Shown: positions 26,780-36,418, counted from the stretch's first letter. The stretch: 64,000 bases of DNA from Palsa-744 sp036498265 (GCA_036498265.1 DASYFT010000018.1:186001-250000); one strand, 5' to 3'. The notes: generated by a model from the letters alone, not told the origin. Numbers and translations are program-made.

Positions 26780-26851
26780 CGGCCCGTCTCCGCCGGCGGC
26801 TGCCGAGCTGACACCCACTCTTCACCAGCGGCCGGCGAGCGAGGGCTCGGC

Positions 26852-28627
26852 TCAGAGATCCTGGCCCTGCACGATCGCGCACTCGAGCAGCAGCGCGTGG
26901 ACGAACGCCTGCGGAAGGTTCCCGCGCAGCTGGCGCTGCGCGACGTCGTACTCCTCGGCGAAGACTCCGGGCGGACCGCAGGCGGCGCGGTTGCGCTCGA
27001 ACCATCGCGCCGCCGCGACCCGGTCGCCCTGCTGGTGGTGGGCGAGCGCCATCACGTAACCGCAGAGCAGGAACGCGCCCTCCGCCTCTCCGAGCGGGCG
27101 GTCGTCCGGGCGGTAGCGGTAGCAGTAGCCGTCCTGTGTGAGCTCGCTCTCGACCGCCCTCAGGGTGGCAAGCGTCCGCGGGTCCTCGGCCGGCACCGCC
27201 CCGCGGATGGCCGGCATCAGCAGCGCGGCATCGACGCGGGGGTCCTCGCGCGCTCGCTGCCAGCGACCGGACGGATGGACCCCGTGCTCGCTCGCATCTG
27301 CGACCAGGGCTTCGGCGAGCGACAGCCAGCGCGCGCGGAGCTCTCCACCGGGCGCGTGCGCGCTGATGGCGCGCAGCCCGGCGGCGCAGATCAGACGGCT
27401 GTGCGTCCAGCATGCCGGTTCGAGCTCCCAGATCCCGGCGTCCGGCTCGGCGCGCCGCTCCTCGATCGCGCGCGCGGCGATCTCGGCGGCCCGCCAGGCG
27501 TCGGAGTCCAGGTGGTCGCGCCGAGCGGCCGCGGCGAAGAGCAGCAGCGCCTCACCGAATGCGTCGAGCTGGAACTGATGGCTCACGCCGTTGCCGATCC
27601 GGTCGCTGCCGCCAGGGTAGCCGGGCAGCGGAATCGAGGAGACGTCGGGCACGCTCCCCGCATCCGCCGTGTAGGCGGGCTTCATCCCGGAGCCGTGCTC
27701 CCGCAGCCGTTCGCCGACGAAGCGGACGGCGTCGTCCATCAACGGGTGCGGCCCGTCCCGGGCGACCGCCTGGCCCGCGTAGCACTGATCGCGTATCCAC
27801 ACGTAGCGGTAGTCGTAGTTGCGACCCGCGCGGGCACGCTCGGGAAGCGAGGTGGTCGCGGCCGCGACCATGCCGCCGCTCGAGCTGGTGAGCCCGGCGA
27901 GAACGGCGTAGGCGTGGTGGGCATCGCGTGGCGCCGCGTTGGGTCCCAGCCGCGGCACCCGCCGCTGCCAGGCCTCCTCGGTCGCGCGCCAGAGGGCGTC
28001 GGCGCCGGGCGGCGCACCGGCGGCGCCATCCAGCGCGAGGACCAGCACGAGATCGTGATGCTCGCCTGCGGCCAGGTCGAGGGTGAGCTCGAGCGCCTCG
28101 CCGCCACGACCGTCGGGCACGGGCACGGCGCGGTCTCCCCCGCTCCAGGCGATCTGGACCTCGCCGGTGCGCGCGTGCCAGAGCCCGCTCTCGTCGCGAG
28201 CGAGGGCCCGCAGCGGCTCCTCGCCGAACCGCCAGCTCGGATCGAGCAGCACGCTCACCTGCGCCGTCTGCGCGACCGCCACGATCCGCCGGAGGATCAC
28301 GGCGCGATCCCGCATCGTCGGCAGCGCGAGCGCCTCACGGCATTCGATCACGCCGCTCCCCTCGGTGGTCCACCGGCTGCGCCAGATGAGCGTCCCGGGC
28401 TCGTAGCGCCCACCCCAGACGAAGCGCCCTCGCGGGGTGACCGAATATGAGCCGCGCCCGCCGATGAGCGACGAGAGCAGCGCGTCGGAGTCCCAGCGGG
28501 GGAAGCACAGCCAGCAGAAGTCACCCTCTGGACCGACCAGGGCTCCGCGCTCGCCGTCGGCCACCAGGGCGTACTCGCGCAGCGTGTGCGGGGGGGGCGG
28601 CTGCGGCGCGTTCGGTTGCCCGCTCAT
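26852..28627 (-). CDS. Glycoside hydrolase family 15 (glucoamylase/trehalase-like)
   Basis: A 591-residue cytoplasmic protein. An N-terminal beta-sandwich (about 1-230; YALVADGERGALVGPEGDFCWLC) precedes an (alpha/alpha)6 barrel. GH15 landmarks are RNYDYRYVWIRDQCYAG, a first acidic site in DAGIWELEP, and the second catalytic Glu region FAEEYDVAQRQLRGNLPQAF. Related actinobacterial proteins include GH15 trehalases and glucoamylases; the substrate is not settled. The start at 28627 overlaps the SDR stop (ATGA). It is the last gene of a seven-gene operon. Confidence 0.9.
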   Translation of the reverse strand: MSGQPNAPQPPPPHTLREYALVADGERGALVGPEGDFCWLCFPRWDSDALLSSLIGGRGSYSVTPRGRFVWGGRYEPGTLIWRSRWTTEGSGVIECREALALPTMRDRAVILRRIVAVAQTAQVSVLLDPSWRFGEEPLRALARDESGLWHARTGEVQIAWSGGDRAVPVPDGRGGEALELTLDLAAGEHHDLVLVLALDGAAGAPPGADALWRATEEAWQRRVPRLGPNAAPRDAHHAYAVLAGLTSSSGGMVAAATTSLPERARAGRNYDYRYVWIRDQCYAGQAVARDGPHPLMDDAVRFVGERLREHGSGMKPAYTADAGSVPDVSSIPLPGYPGGSDRIGNGVSHQFQLDAFGEALLLFAAAARRDHLDSDAWRAAEIAARAIEERRAEPDAGIWELEPACWTHSRLICAAGLRAISAHAPGGELRARWLSLAEALVADASEHGVHPSGRWQRAREDPRVDAALLMPAIRGAVPAEDPRTLATLRAVESELTQDGYCYRYRPDDRPLGEAEGAFLLCGYVMALAHHQQGDRVAAARWFERNRAACGPPGVFAEEYDVAQRQLRGNLPQAFVHALLLECAIVQGQDL

Positions 28628-29625
28628 CGGCGGGCGCGCGCGCCGGCCAGCGCCGCGGCGAGGCCGCCCACGAGGAGTCCGGCGATCGTGGTGCGGTGGG
28701 TTGCGACCCACAGCTCCGGGCTGCCGGACTTGGCCCGGTCGTCGAAGATACCGTGCGTGGCCGCCTGGCTGGGAACCGGCTCGAACAGGTTGCCGGGCCT
28801 CTCTCCGTCGAGCGGCATGTCCTTGACCTGCTGGCCGTCGACTGCCTTGCGCGCGAGATATATGTCCGCGAGCCGGGGCGCGAGCATGTTGCCTACGATC
28901 GCCTGCACGGTGCTGTAGCCGACCCACAGCTCACGGCGCCGGTGATGGGCTGCCCAGTAGATCCCCTCGGCGGCGATCTCGGGCTGGTAGATCGGCGGCA
29001 CGGGCATGGGGTGATACGGGAGCTTGGCCCGGCACCAGTTGAACTGCGGCGTGTTCAGGCCCGGGAGCTGGACCATCGTTATCTGAACGCCGCTCTTCTC
29101 GTTGAGCAGCTCCGTGCGGATCGAGTCGGTGAAGCCGCGGATCGCGAACTTGGCGCCGCAGTAGGCCGCCTGCAGGGGGATGGCCCGGTAGGACAGCGCC
29201 GAGCCCACCTGGACGATCTTGCCGCGGTTGCGCTCCCTCATCCGCCTCAGCGCCGCCATCGTCCCGTGGACCGTCCCGAGATAGGTGACTTCCGTCGCGC
29301 GCCTGAACTCCTCCGCCAGCGTGTCGCTGAAGCGCGCGAAGACGGTCGACATGGCGTCGTTCACCCACACGTCGATCTCGCCGAGCTCCCGCTCGATTGC
29401 GCCGGCCGCGGACTCCACCTGCGCGTGGTCGGCCACGTCGGTCGGCACCGTGAAGGCGCGCCCGCCGAGTGCCTGCACCTCGCGTGCGGCCGCCTCGAGG
29501 CCCTCCTGATCGCGGGCCAGCAGCCCGATGTGGGCTCCGCGCTTCGCGAAGGCATGCGCAGTCGCCCGGCCCACGCCGCCGGATGAGCCGGTGATGACCA
29601 CCACCTCCCTGGCCTTCGATCCCAT
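28624..29625 (-). CDS. SDR-family oxidoreductase with C-terminal membrane helix
   Basis: A 333-residue classical short-chain dehydrogenase: cofactor motif TGSSGGVGRA (NADPH-type), NDAMSTV in place of NNAG, Ser in VGSALSYR, and the catalytic YCGAK. After the 250-residue core a tail ends in a hydrophobic segment (TTIAGLLVGGLAAALAGA), suggesting membrane attachment. It starts 6 nt after the enolase-superfamily gene and overlaps the GH15 start by 4 nt. Substrate unknown. Confidence 0.9.
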   Translation of the reverse strand: MGSKAREVVVITGSSGGVGRATAHAFAKRGAHIGLLARDQEGLEAAAREVQALGGRAFTVPTDVADHAQVESAAGAIERELGEIDVWVNDAMSTVFARFSDTLAEEFRRATEVTYLGTVHGTMAALRRMRERNRGKIVQVGSALSYRAIPLQAAYCGAKFAIRGFTDSIRTELLNEKSGVQITMVQLPGLNTPQFNWCRAKLPYHPMPVPPIYQPEIAAEGIYWAAHHRRRELWVGYSTVQAIVGNMLAPRLADIYLARKAVDGQQVKDMPLDGERPGNLFEPVPSQAATHGIFDDRAKSGSPELWVATHRTTIAGLLVGGLAAALAGARARR

Positions 29626-29631
29626 CGCGCC

Positions 29632-30771
29632 CTATCCCGGCCCGACCGCGTAGCGCTCGGCGTCGGACGGGCGCAGCTCGACTCCCATCCCGTGACGCCC
29701 CGGGGGCGGATGCAGCACGCCGGCCTGCGGTTGCGGCACCCCGTCGAAGAGCATGTTCTCGATGCGGACGTGGTCGTGGAAGTACTCCATGTGCACGAGT
29801 GTCTCGAGCGCCGGCCCGGCCGAGGCGTGGATCGTCGGCGAGCAGTGCAGCGACAGCGGCATCGATCGCGCACGACAGAGCGCGTCGACCCGCAGCAGCT
29901 CGGTGATCCCGCCGCAGCGGGTCACGTCGGCCTGCAGTACGTCGACGGCGCCGGTGGCCAGCATCCGCTCGAAGTAGGGCAGGTCGTATCCGTACTCGCC
30001 CGCCGCGATGTCCATCGTCGCGGGGGCGCGGTCGCGGATCAACCGCAGGCCCTCTAGATCGTCGGAGCTGACCGGCTCCTCCAGCCAGCGGACGTCCAGC
30101 TCCGCGAAGTCGCCGGCCAGCCGGAGCGCCTGCTTGCGCGTGTAGGCGCCGTTGGCGTCGACGAACAGCTGCACGTCCGGGCCGACCGCCTCGCGGGCGA
30201 CACGAACACGCTTCGGGTCGCGGTCGGGCTCGCGGCCGACCTTCATCTTCACGCGAGGTATCCCCTGGCCCGCCCAACCCGCGAGCTGATCGGCGAGCTC
30301 GGCGTCGCTGTAGGAGGTGAAGCCACCGCTGCCGTACACGGGAACGCCCTCGTGGAAGCCTCCGAGCAGCGTGGCGAGCGGCAGCCCCAGCACCCGCGCC
30401 TTCAGGTCCCACATCGCGACGTCGACCGCGGAGAGCGCCATCGACGAGAGGCCCGGGCGTCCGTTGTTGCGCAGCGCGCACACCATGACCGCCCAGGCGC
30501 CCTGGACGTCTAGTGCGCTGCGGCCCCGAACCACGCCTGCGAGCGTCTCGCTCACCAGTCCGGCCGTGGCCGCCGCGCCGTAGGTCCACCCGATGCCCCG
30601 CTCACCTCCGGCGCGCACCTCGGCGAGGACGAGCGTCGTCGCGTCCCAGCCGAGGGTTCCATCGGACTCCGGGCGATCGGTCGGCACCGTGTACGCGCGC
30701 GCGTCGACGCGCTCCACGGGAGGGCCCGTGGTGGCAAGATCGCCGCTCGGGTTGGTCGTCGCGGCGCCCAT
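29632..30771 (-). CDS. Enolase-superfamily enzyme (mandelate racemase/muconate lactonizing type)
   Basis: A 379-residue barrel enzyme that abstracts an alpha-proton from a carboxylate. Seen: KMKVGREPDRD with the catalytic Lys (second K), metal ligands in LFVDANGAYTR (Asp), WLEEPVSSDD (Glu) and AAGEYGYD (Glu), and a later LHCSPTIHA where the MR-type subgroup places a histidine. This favours a sugar-acid dehydratase or racemase role (inference). It sits between the GMC flavoprotein and the SDR with 3- and 6-nt gaps. Confidence 0.88.
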   Translation of the reverse strand: MGAATTNPSGDLATTGPPVERVDARAYTVPTDRPESDGTLGWDATTLVLAEVRAGGERGIGWTYGAAATAGLVSETLAGVVRGRSALDVQGAWAVMVCALRNNGRPGLSSMALSAVDVAMWDLKARVLGLPLATLLGGFHEGVPVYGSGGFTSYSDAELADQLAGWAGQGIPRVKMKVGREPDRDPKRVRVAREAVGPDVQLFVDANGAYTRKQALRLAGDFAELDVRWLEEPVSSDDLEGLRLIRDRAPATMDIAAGEYGYDLPYFERMLATGAVDVLQADVTRCGGITELLRVDALCRARSMPLSLHCSPTIHASAGPALETLVHMEYFHDHVRIENMLFDGVPQPQAGVLHPPPGRHGMGVELRPSDAERYAVGPG

Positions 30772-30774
30772 GCC

Positions 30775-32472
30775 TCAGCCGGCTCCCACGGTTGCGCGCC
30801 TGCGAGCACCCGCCGAGGAGTCGATCCGCTTCTCGCGCAGCAGGCCCGCAAGCCTGTCGGCGAGCGCCATGATCACCAGCGCGGGGTTGGCGGCGCCCTC
30901 GGTCGGCAGCACGCTGCCGTCGGCGATGAGGAGGTTGGGCACGCCCCATGCGACGTGGTTTCGGTCGACGACGCTGTCCTCGGGCGAGAACCCCATGCGC
31001 GCGCCTCCGACGAGGTGCGCATAGCGGTCTATCTGGAGCGTGTCCTGCGCGCCGGCGTGCTCCCAGATCTCTCTCATCTTCGCCGTGGCGAAGGCGATGT
31101 TGCGGTGATCGTTCTCGCACAGGCTGTAGTCGAACCGCGCCACAGGCTGGCCGTACTGGTCCTTCTCGTCGGCGAGCGTCACGCGGTTCTCCGGCCGGGG
31201 CATCAGCTCGCAGAGCACACCGAGCACCGTCCAGTGGTTGTAGTCACGCATGTACTCCCGCAGGTCGGCGCCCCAGTGCCCCTCTGCCTGCACCTGCTCG
31301 GCCCAGCCGATCGGCAGGGGCGAGACGGTCTGGATCGAGAACCCGCGCGCGAAGCCGCGAGACTCGTCCGTCTCGTAGAACTGCTCGGAGGAGACCTCCG
31401 GTGGTGGTGCCTTGTACATCCGCAGGTCGATCGGGAAGCGCGCGGCGACCTGCGTTGCTCCCTGCACCATCACGTAGCGCCCGACCTGGTCCTCGTTGTT
31501 GGCGAGTCCGTTAGGGAAGCGGCGGCTGGTCGAGCTCAGCAGCAGCCGCGGTGTCTCGATCGCGTAGCCGCACACCGCCACGGCGGCCGCCGGCTGGAAG
31601 TGCTCGCGTCCAGCCTGCACGTAGGTGACGCCGGTGCAGGGCCCGCTGGACTCGTCGATCTCCACCCGCAGGGCCATCGCGTCCGCACGAACCTCGGCGC
31701 CGTGCTCGATCGCGTCGGGAAGGTGCGTGATCAGCGGGCTCGCCTTCGCGTTCACCTTGCAGCCCTGGAGGCAGAACCCCCGGTAGATGCAGTGCGGCCG
31801 GTTGCCGAACGCACCGTTGGTGATCGCAACCGGTCCGACGCGCATCTCGATGCCGCAGTCCTCGGCGCCACGCCATGCGACACCGGCGGCCGCCGAGATC
31901 GGGTGCGGCGAGTGGCTGTAGGTGTGGGGGTCGCCCCAGGGCCAGTCCTGACCCGACACCGGCAGCTCCCGCTCGACCCGCTCGAAGGACGCCCTCAGCT
32001 CCTGATAGGAGATCGGCCAGTCGACCGCGACGCCGTCGCGCGTCCGGACTTCGAAGTCGGACGGGTGAAGGCGAGGGACGTAGCCGGCGAAGTGAGTCAT
32101 CGATCCGCCGACGCCCACGCCGGAGTTGTTCTTGCCCATCTCGATCGGGTCGCTGCCGCCGATGATGCGCTTGTCGGTCCAGTAGATCCCGTGTGACCCG
32201 GCCTCGTCGGACACCCAGTCGCGGTCCGGGTCCCAGAACGGGCCCTTCTCGAGGATCACGATCCGCCAGCCGGCGCGGGCCAGGCGCTGGGCGAGCGTGA
32301 GACCGCCTGCGCCCGCTCCGACGATGACGATGTCGACCTCCTCGCGCTCGGAGTACCGCCGCATCCGGTCGAGGTTCTGCAGACCACGGCGATGTGGATG
32401 CAGCAGCCACGCGGAGTCGTTATCGCGCGGCATCCGCGTGACGCCCTTGACGAGGCCACCGATCGGGGTCAC
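30775..32472 (-). CDS. GMC-family flavoprotein dehydrogenase, large subunit
   Basis: A 565-residue FAD enzyme of the glucose-methanol-choline type, close to gluconate 2-dehydrogenase flavoprotein subunits. The dinucleotide site is IVIVGAGAGGLTLAQRLARA (residue about 50). A Cys-containing GFCLQGCKVNAKAS loop, as in gluconate/2-keto-gluconate dehydrogenases, lies near 255. YAHLVGGARMG and LPTEGAANPALVIMALADR form the C-terminal active site. The GTG at 32472 overlaps the stop of the subunit-3-like gene (GTGA), so the two proteins are made together. It probably oxidises a sugar or sugar acid. Confidence 0.9.
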   Translation of the reverse strand: MTPIGGLVKGVTRMPRDNDSAWLLHPHRRGLQNLDRMRRYSEREEVDIVIVGAGAGGLTLAQRLARAGWRIVILEKGPFWDPDRDWVSDEAGSHGIYWTDKRIIGGSDPIEMGKNNSGVGVGGSMTHFAGYVPRLHPSDFEVRTRDGVAVDWPISYQELRASFERVERELPVSGQDWPWGDPHTYSHSPHPISAAAGVAWRGAEDCGIEMRVGPVAITNGAFGNRPHCIYRGFCLQGCKVNAKASPLITHLPDAIEHGAEVRADAMALRVEIDESSGPCTGVTYVQAGREHFQPAAAVAVCGYAIETPRLLLSSTSRRFPNGLANNEDQVGRYVMVQGATQVAARFPIDLRMYKAPPPEVSSEQFYETDESRGFARGFSIQTVSPLPIGWAEQVQAEGHWGADLREYMRDYNHWTVLGVLCELMPRPENRVTLADEKDQYGQPVARFDYSLCENDHRNIAFATAKMREIWEHAGAQDTLQIDRYAHLVGGARMGFSPEDSVVDRNHVAWGVPNLLIADGSVLPTEGAANPALVIMALADRLAGLLREKRIDSSAGARRRATVGAG

Positions 32473-33221
32473 GAGGGCGGCGCCTCGCGATCTTGGCTGA
32501 CGGGGTCCTCGTCGTAGGCCTCGACCCCCTCCCACGGCTCCCGCTCCGCCCCCTGCAGGTGCGGGCTCCCGAAGCGGCTGTAGCCGCGCGGATAGGCGGG
32601 GCCGCCGAAGCCGATCTCGTTCCATGCCCAGGGATGCGAGTAGAAGGACTCGAGAACCGCGCGCATCACCACGCTGAACGCGCGCTTGACGTTGAGCTCG
32701 CTCCAGGCGCCGCCCTCGAGGCGCCCGCCCGCGAAGTCCGAGACGATCGCGAGCCTGACCTCGGGCGGCGCCGCCGCGAACGACGGAGCCTCCGCGCGCG
32801 AGTGCGCCTGCTCGTCCAGTCCACGCGCCACGGCGCGCCAGGTGTCACGGTCGTCCGGCATGTCCGCGAACTGGAAGCCGTCCAGCCTGCCGCGGAGGTA
32901 CTTCTCGTCCACGTAGTTGAGAACGGGGATTCGCGGCTCGGCGTCCTGTGCGGTGAGAAGGTCGCAGAGCTCCTTCAGGCTCGCCGCCTCGCGTGGGCTG
33001 AAGAACCGGATCTCGGGCACCTGCTCCACGCGGCCGAGCACGACCTTGCGGGTGGCGTCGTCCCAGTGACGCGCCTGCTCGAGCACGTCGTAGTCGGGGT
33101 AGCGGCCGTGCATCTGAGGCGTGATCCCCCTTCGCTGGCGTGGCAGCTCGGCCGGGTCCGCCGCCTCGCCGCCGGCGCGGACTTTCGGCAGATGCTCGGC
33201 GCTCGTGAAGTCGACTCCCAT
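32469..33221 (-). CDS. Gluconate 2-dehydrogenase subunit 3 family protein
   Basis: A 250-residue partner of the GMC flavoprotein. The family pattern is seen in RFFSPREAASLKELCDLLTAQ, followed by IPVLNYVDEKYLRGRLDG and FYSHPWAWNEIGFGGPAYPRGY near the C-terminus. Subunit 3 supports maturation or export of the flavoprotein in gluconate dehydrogenases; no twin-arginine signal is seen here. It begins 5 nt after the small membrane-protein stop and overlaps the GMC start. Confidence 0.85.
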   Translation of the reverse strand: MGVDFTSAEHLPKVRAGGEAADPAELPRQRRGITPQMHGRYPDYDVLEQARHWDDATRKVVLGRVEQVPEIRFFSPREAASLKELCDLLTAQDAEPRIPVLNYVDEKYLRGRLDGFQFADMPDDRDTWRAVARGLDEQAHSRAEAPSFAAAPPEVRLAIVSDFAGGRLEGGAWSELNVKRAFSVVMRAVLESFYSHPWAWNEIGFGGPAYPRGYSRFGSPHLQGAEREPWEGVEAYDEDPVSQDREAPPS

Positions 33222-33226
33222 CCGCG

Positions 33227-33727
33227 CTAGCGCTCCCGCTCGACGAGGGCGGCGAGTGCGCCGACGAACCCCACGAGGATCAGCGAGCCCGGTGCGAGCA
33301 GCGGCGGCCCCATGACGAGGTTGTAGGTCGGCTCCGAGAAGCCGCCGGGCTTCCGGTGCACTCCGCGCAGGTGCGTGATCGTCCCGATCACGCCGTTGAG
33401 CGCGTATACGGCCGACAGCGCGGGCAGGACGGTGCGCGCGGCGCGCGGTGAGCGCACGCCCGCCAGGGCGGCCGCGCTCACCAGCGGGCTCGTGACGATC
33501 GGGCTCCACATCCACGCGTCTCCGAATGAGCCCTTGTAGTGCTCGAGGTACATCTCGAAGCCGAGCGGCAGCGCGCTTGCTGCCGCCGCCGCCGCGAGCG
33601 TCTTCTGCATCCGGCCGGCCCTCAGGTTCCACACCAGCCGGCCGGCCGTCCCTAGAGGCGGCGTGCCCGAGCGCCGCGCGGCCCGTCCGCGACGCCGAAT
33701 CGCCGTCCCTGCAGCCGCGAGCCCCAT
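33227..33727 (-). CDS. Small four-helix membrane protein of the GMC operon
   Basis: A 166-residue protein with an Arg-rich start and about four hydrophobic segments (roughly 44-58, 75-92, 100-118, 140-161). No Cys pair or heme-binding motif is evident, so it is not a classical cytochrome subunit. Its place between the TPP enzyme (3 nt) and the subunit-3-like gene (5 nt) suggests it anchors the GMC complex at the membrane. Function is inferred from context only. Confidence 0.75.
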   Translation of the reverse strand: MGLAAAGTAIRRRGRAARRSGTPPLGTAGRLVWNLRAGRMQKTLAAAAAASALPLGFEMYLEHYKGSFGDAWMWSPIVTSPLVSAAALAGVRSPRAARTVLPALSAVYALNGVIGTITHLRGVHRKPGGFSEPTYNLVMGPPLLAPGSLILVGFVGALAALVERER

Positions 33728-33730
33728 GGA

Positions 33731-35512
33731 CTAGCGGTGGATCAGTTCGTCGACCTTGCCCCTCAACGCGTTGCGCATGATCCGCCCCGCGTGCGGCTCG
33801 CCCTTGGCGATCGCGTGCGACATCTTCGAGGCCTGCTCGAAGCTGATGTGCGGCGGCAGCGGCGGAACCTCCGGATCGGTGATGGCCTCGATCAGCGCCG
33901 GCCGGCCGGCCGCGAGCGCCTCGTCCCAGGCGCCGGCGACCTGCTCCGGGGAGTCGACCCTGATGCCGACCAGGCCGAGGAGCTCGGCATAGCGCGCATA
34001 CGGGAAGTCGGGGAGGTCCTGGGAGACCGCGAGCCTGGGATCGCCCGACATGACGCGTTGCTCCCAGGTGACCTGGTTGAGGTCGTTGTTGTGCAGAACG
34101 AGCACGACGAGCTGCTGGTTCGACCAGCGATCGCGGTAGTGCGCGATGTCGATCAGCGCGTTGATCCCGAGCATCTGCGTTGCCCCGTCGCCGATGCAGG
34201 CGATCACGGGCCGGTCCGGGTAGGCGAACTTGGCGGCGAGCGCGTAGGGGATCGCCGGGCACATCGTCGCGAGCGTGCCGGAGAGCGCGGTCCTCATTCC
34301 GGGGCGTATCCGCAGGTGCCGTGCCCACCAGTCAGTCGCCGAGCCGGAGTCGCTGGTGAGGATGGCGCGATCGGGCAGGCGCTTGGAGAGCTCGTGGAAG
34401 AGCAGCTGGGGGTTGAGAGGGTCGGCGGGCTCGTGCGCCTGCGCGTCGAGGATCTCCCACCACCGGCGGACCTCGCCTTCGATCCCCTCGCGCCACGAGC
34501 GGTCCTCCTTCGGGCGCAGCAGCGGGATCAGCGCCCGCAGCGTCGCGGCGCTGTCGCCGACGAGGTTCAGCTCCATCGGGTAGCGGATGCCCAGCATTCG
34601 CCCGTCGATGTCGATCTGGATGCCGCGCGCCTGCCCGGGCTTCGGCAGCCACTCCGAGTAGGGGAAGCTCGAGCCGACCATCAGCAGCGTGTCGGCGCTG
34701 TTCATCATTTGGTCCGTCGCCTTGGAGCCGAGCAGGCCGATCGGGCCGGTCACGAAGGGCACGTCGTCGGCGACCGCGGAGCGCCCGTTGAGCGCCTTTG
34801 CGACGCCGGCGCCGAGCAGCTCCGCCGTGTCGAGCACCTCGCGTTCGGCTCCGAGCGCGCCCTGTCCGACGAGCATCGCGACCTTCTTCCCGGCGTTGAG
34901 GAGCTCGGCGGCGCGCTGCAGGTCCTCGTCCTTCGGCCTTATCACGGGATCGGCGGAGCCGATCGAGGAGAGCACGGCGCCGTGGGCGCGGGGCGGGTCC
35001 GAGTACTCGGCTTCCTGGACGTCGTCGGGCACGATGACGCACGTCACCGATCGCGTCACGTGCGCGATCCGCATCGCCCGGTCGATCAGGTGGCGCGCCT
35101 GGGTGGGCGCCATGCAGTACTGCACGAACTCGCTGGCGACGTCCTTGAAGAGCACCTGCAGGTCGACCTCCTGCTGGTAGTTGCCGCCGAGCGACATGCG
35201 CTTCTGCTGACCGACGATGGCCACGACGGGCGCATGGTCGAGCTTTGCGTCGTAGAGCCCGTTGAGCAGGTGGATCGCACCGGGCCCCGAGGTCGCCATG
35301 CAGACCCCGACCTCGCCGGTCAGCTTCGCGTGCGCGCACGCCGCGAAGGCGGCGACCTCCTCGTGGCGGGTCTGGATGAACTGGAGCCGATCCTCGATCC
35401 CGTGGAAGGCGCCGAGCAGGCCGTTGATGCCGTCCCCGGGATAGCCGTAGACCCGGTCGACGCCCCATTCGGTGAGACGGTTGAGGATGAATGAGGAAAC
35501 GGTCTCGGACAT
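33731..35512 (-). CDS. Thiamine-pyrophosphate enzyme (pyruvate oxidase/acetolactate-synthase-like)
   Basis: A 593-residue TPP enzyme. The catalytic Glu is in QTRHEEVAAFAA near residue 50; the PYR domain has GYPGDGINGLLGAF; the TPP-Mg motif runs from IGDGATQMLGI to LVLHNNDLNQVTWEQ. Closest in pattern are pyruvate:quinone oxidoreductase (PoxB)-like and uncharacterised TPP-requiring enzymes. It heads a seven-gene operon running to 26852, with 3 nt to the next gene. Confidence 0.9.
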   Translation of the reverse strand: MSETVSSFILNRLTEWGVDRVYGYPGDGINGLLGAFHGIEDRLQFIQTRHEEVAAFAACAHAKLTGEVGVCMATSGPGAIHLLNGLYDAKLDHAPVVAIVGQQKRMSLGGNYQQEVDLQVLFKDVASEFVQYCMAPTQARHLIDRAMRIAHVTRSVTCVIVPDDVQEAEYSDPPRAHGAVLSSIGSADPVIRPKDEDLQRAAELLNAGKKVAMLVGQGALGAEREVLDTAELLGAGVAKALNGRSAVADDVPFVTGPIGLLGSKATDQMMNSADTLLMVGSSFPYSEWLPKPGQARGIQIDIDGRMLGIRYPMELNLVGDSAATLRALIPLLRPKEDRSWREGIEGEVRRWWEILDAQAHEPADPLNPQLLFHELSKRLPDRAILTSDSGSATDWWARHLRIRPGMRTALSGTLATMCPAIPYALAAKFAYPDRPVIACIGDGATQMLGINALIDIAHYRDRWSNQQLVVLVLHNNDLNQVTWEQRVMSGDPRLAVSQDLPDFPYARYAELLGLVGIRVDSPEQVAGAWDEALAAGRPALIEAITDPEVPPLPPHISFEQASKMSHAIAKGEPHAGRIMRNALRGKVDELIHR

Positions 35513-35614
35513 GGGTTCTCGTGGGTTGCGCGCCTCGCCGGGACGAACGCGCTTCGGCCGGGAATTACCCCCGTGCGAACCTGTGAAACGGACGACCGGC
35601 GCGGTGGCCGGGTC

Positions 35615-36418
35615 TCAGGGGGTGAGCGCGACCGCTGCGTCGTCGGTGGCGACGCGGAAGGTGAAGCTCTCGAGGAGGTACAGCTGGACCGTGTCGGCGT
35701 CGTGGCGGTCGTAGCCGATCGAGAGGTCCTCGCCGGACTCGAAGAGGAAGTCGCCTCCGCGCTGGCTGAGGACGACGGCGCCCCGCACGCCCGGCGCCCA
35801 CACGAGCGGCCCGCCGATGATCGCGCGCAGATGCTCGAACAGCGGATAGCCGCCGTGCTCGGTCGTCTCCTGGACCCTGGTATAGACCTCGGGGCCCAGC
35901 GCGAGGCCGTACGGCCCGCCGACGCCGGCGCACCGCAGCGCCTCGACGGCGCGGGCGACGTGGCGCGGGTAGTGCTCGCACTCCTCGCCCAGCGTGATCG
36001 GGTCGTATGTGGAGCGCTCGGCGATACCGGCGATCGCGGCTGCCTCCCAGCCGTGGAACACGGCACGGTTCTCCGCCGTCGCGATCCGGTGCGCCGCGGA
36101 GTCGAGCGCGTCGAGGTTGACGTCCTCGGCCCCCCGGTCGGCGTCGCGCAGCTCGTTGCGGGCAAGCGAGAACAACGCCCGCAGCTCCACCGTCGCGAGG
36201 ACGCGGCGCTGCTCTGCCGTGACGCCGTCGCCGGGCACCTCGGCGAGCGGGCGCGTGCGGCCCAGATTGGTCGCCGAGTGCTCCCACCCGTGCGGCCCGT
36301 CGAAGTCCACCAGCTTGCGCGCCGCCAGAGCAGGCCCGAGCCGCTGGCGGGCCTCCTCGTCGATGAGCTCCCAGCCGGGCGCGGTGATCGGCGCGAGCTC
36401 TCGCAGCAGGTGGTTCAC
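35615..36418 (-). CDS. Encapsulin shell protein (linocin/CFP29 family)
   Basis: A 267-residue HK97-fold protein that self-assembles into a nanocompartment. The GTG at 36418 gives MNHLLRELAPITAPGWELID, the expected family start; it overlaps the cargo stop (GTGA). Further landmarks are LVDFDGPHGWEHSATNLGR, EDVNLDALDSAAHRIATAEN, YGLALGPEVYTRVQETTEHG and a C-terminus ending FLFESGEDLSIGY and FRVATDDAAVAL. Length matches family 1 encapsulins. It is the distal gene of an apparent USP-cargo-shell operon, so iron storage or detoxification is likely. Confidence 0.95.
   Translation of the reverse strand: MNHLLRELAPITAPGWELIDEEARQRLGPALAARKLVDFDGPHGWEHSATNLGRTRPLAEVPGDGVTAEQRRVLATVELRALFSLARNELRDADRGAEDVNLDALDSAAHRIATAENRAVFHGWEAAAIAGIAERSTYDPITLGEECEHYPRHVARAVEALRCAGVGGPYGLALGPEVYTRVQETTEHGGYPLFEHLRAIIGGPLVWAPGVRGAVVLSQRGGDFLFESGEDLSIGYDRHDADTVQLYLLESFTFRVATDDAAVALTP

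Noticed and set aside
33227..33727. Cytochrome subunit for the GMC dehydrogenase
   Set aside because: No CxxCH heme motif is present; it is only a small membrane protein.
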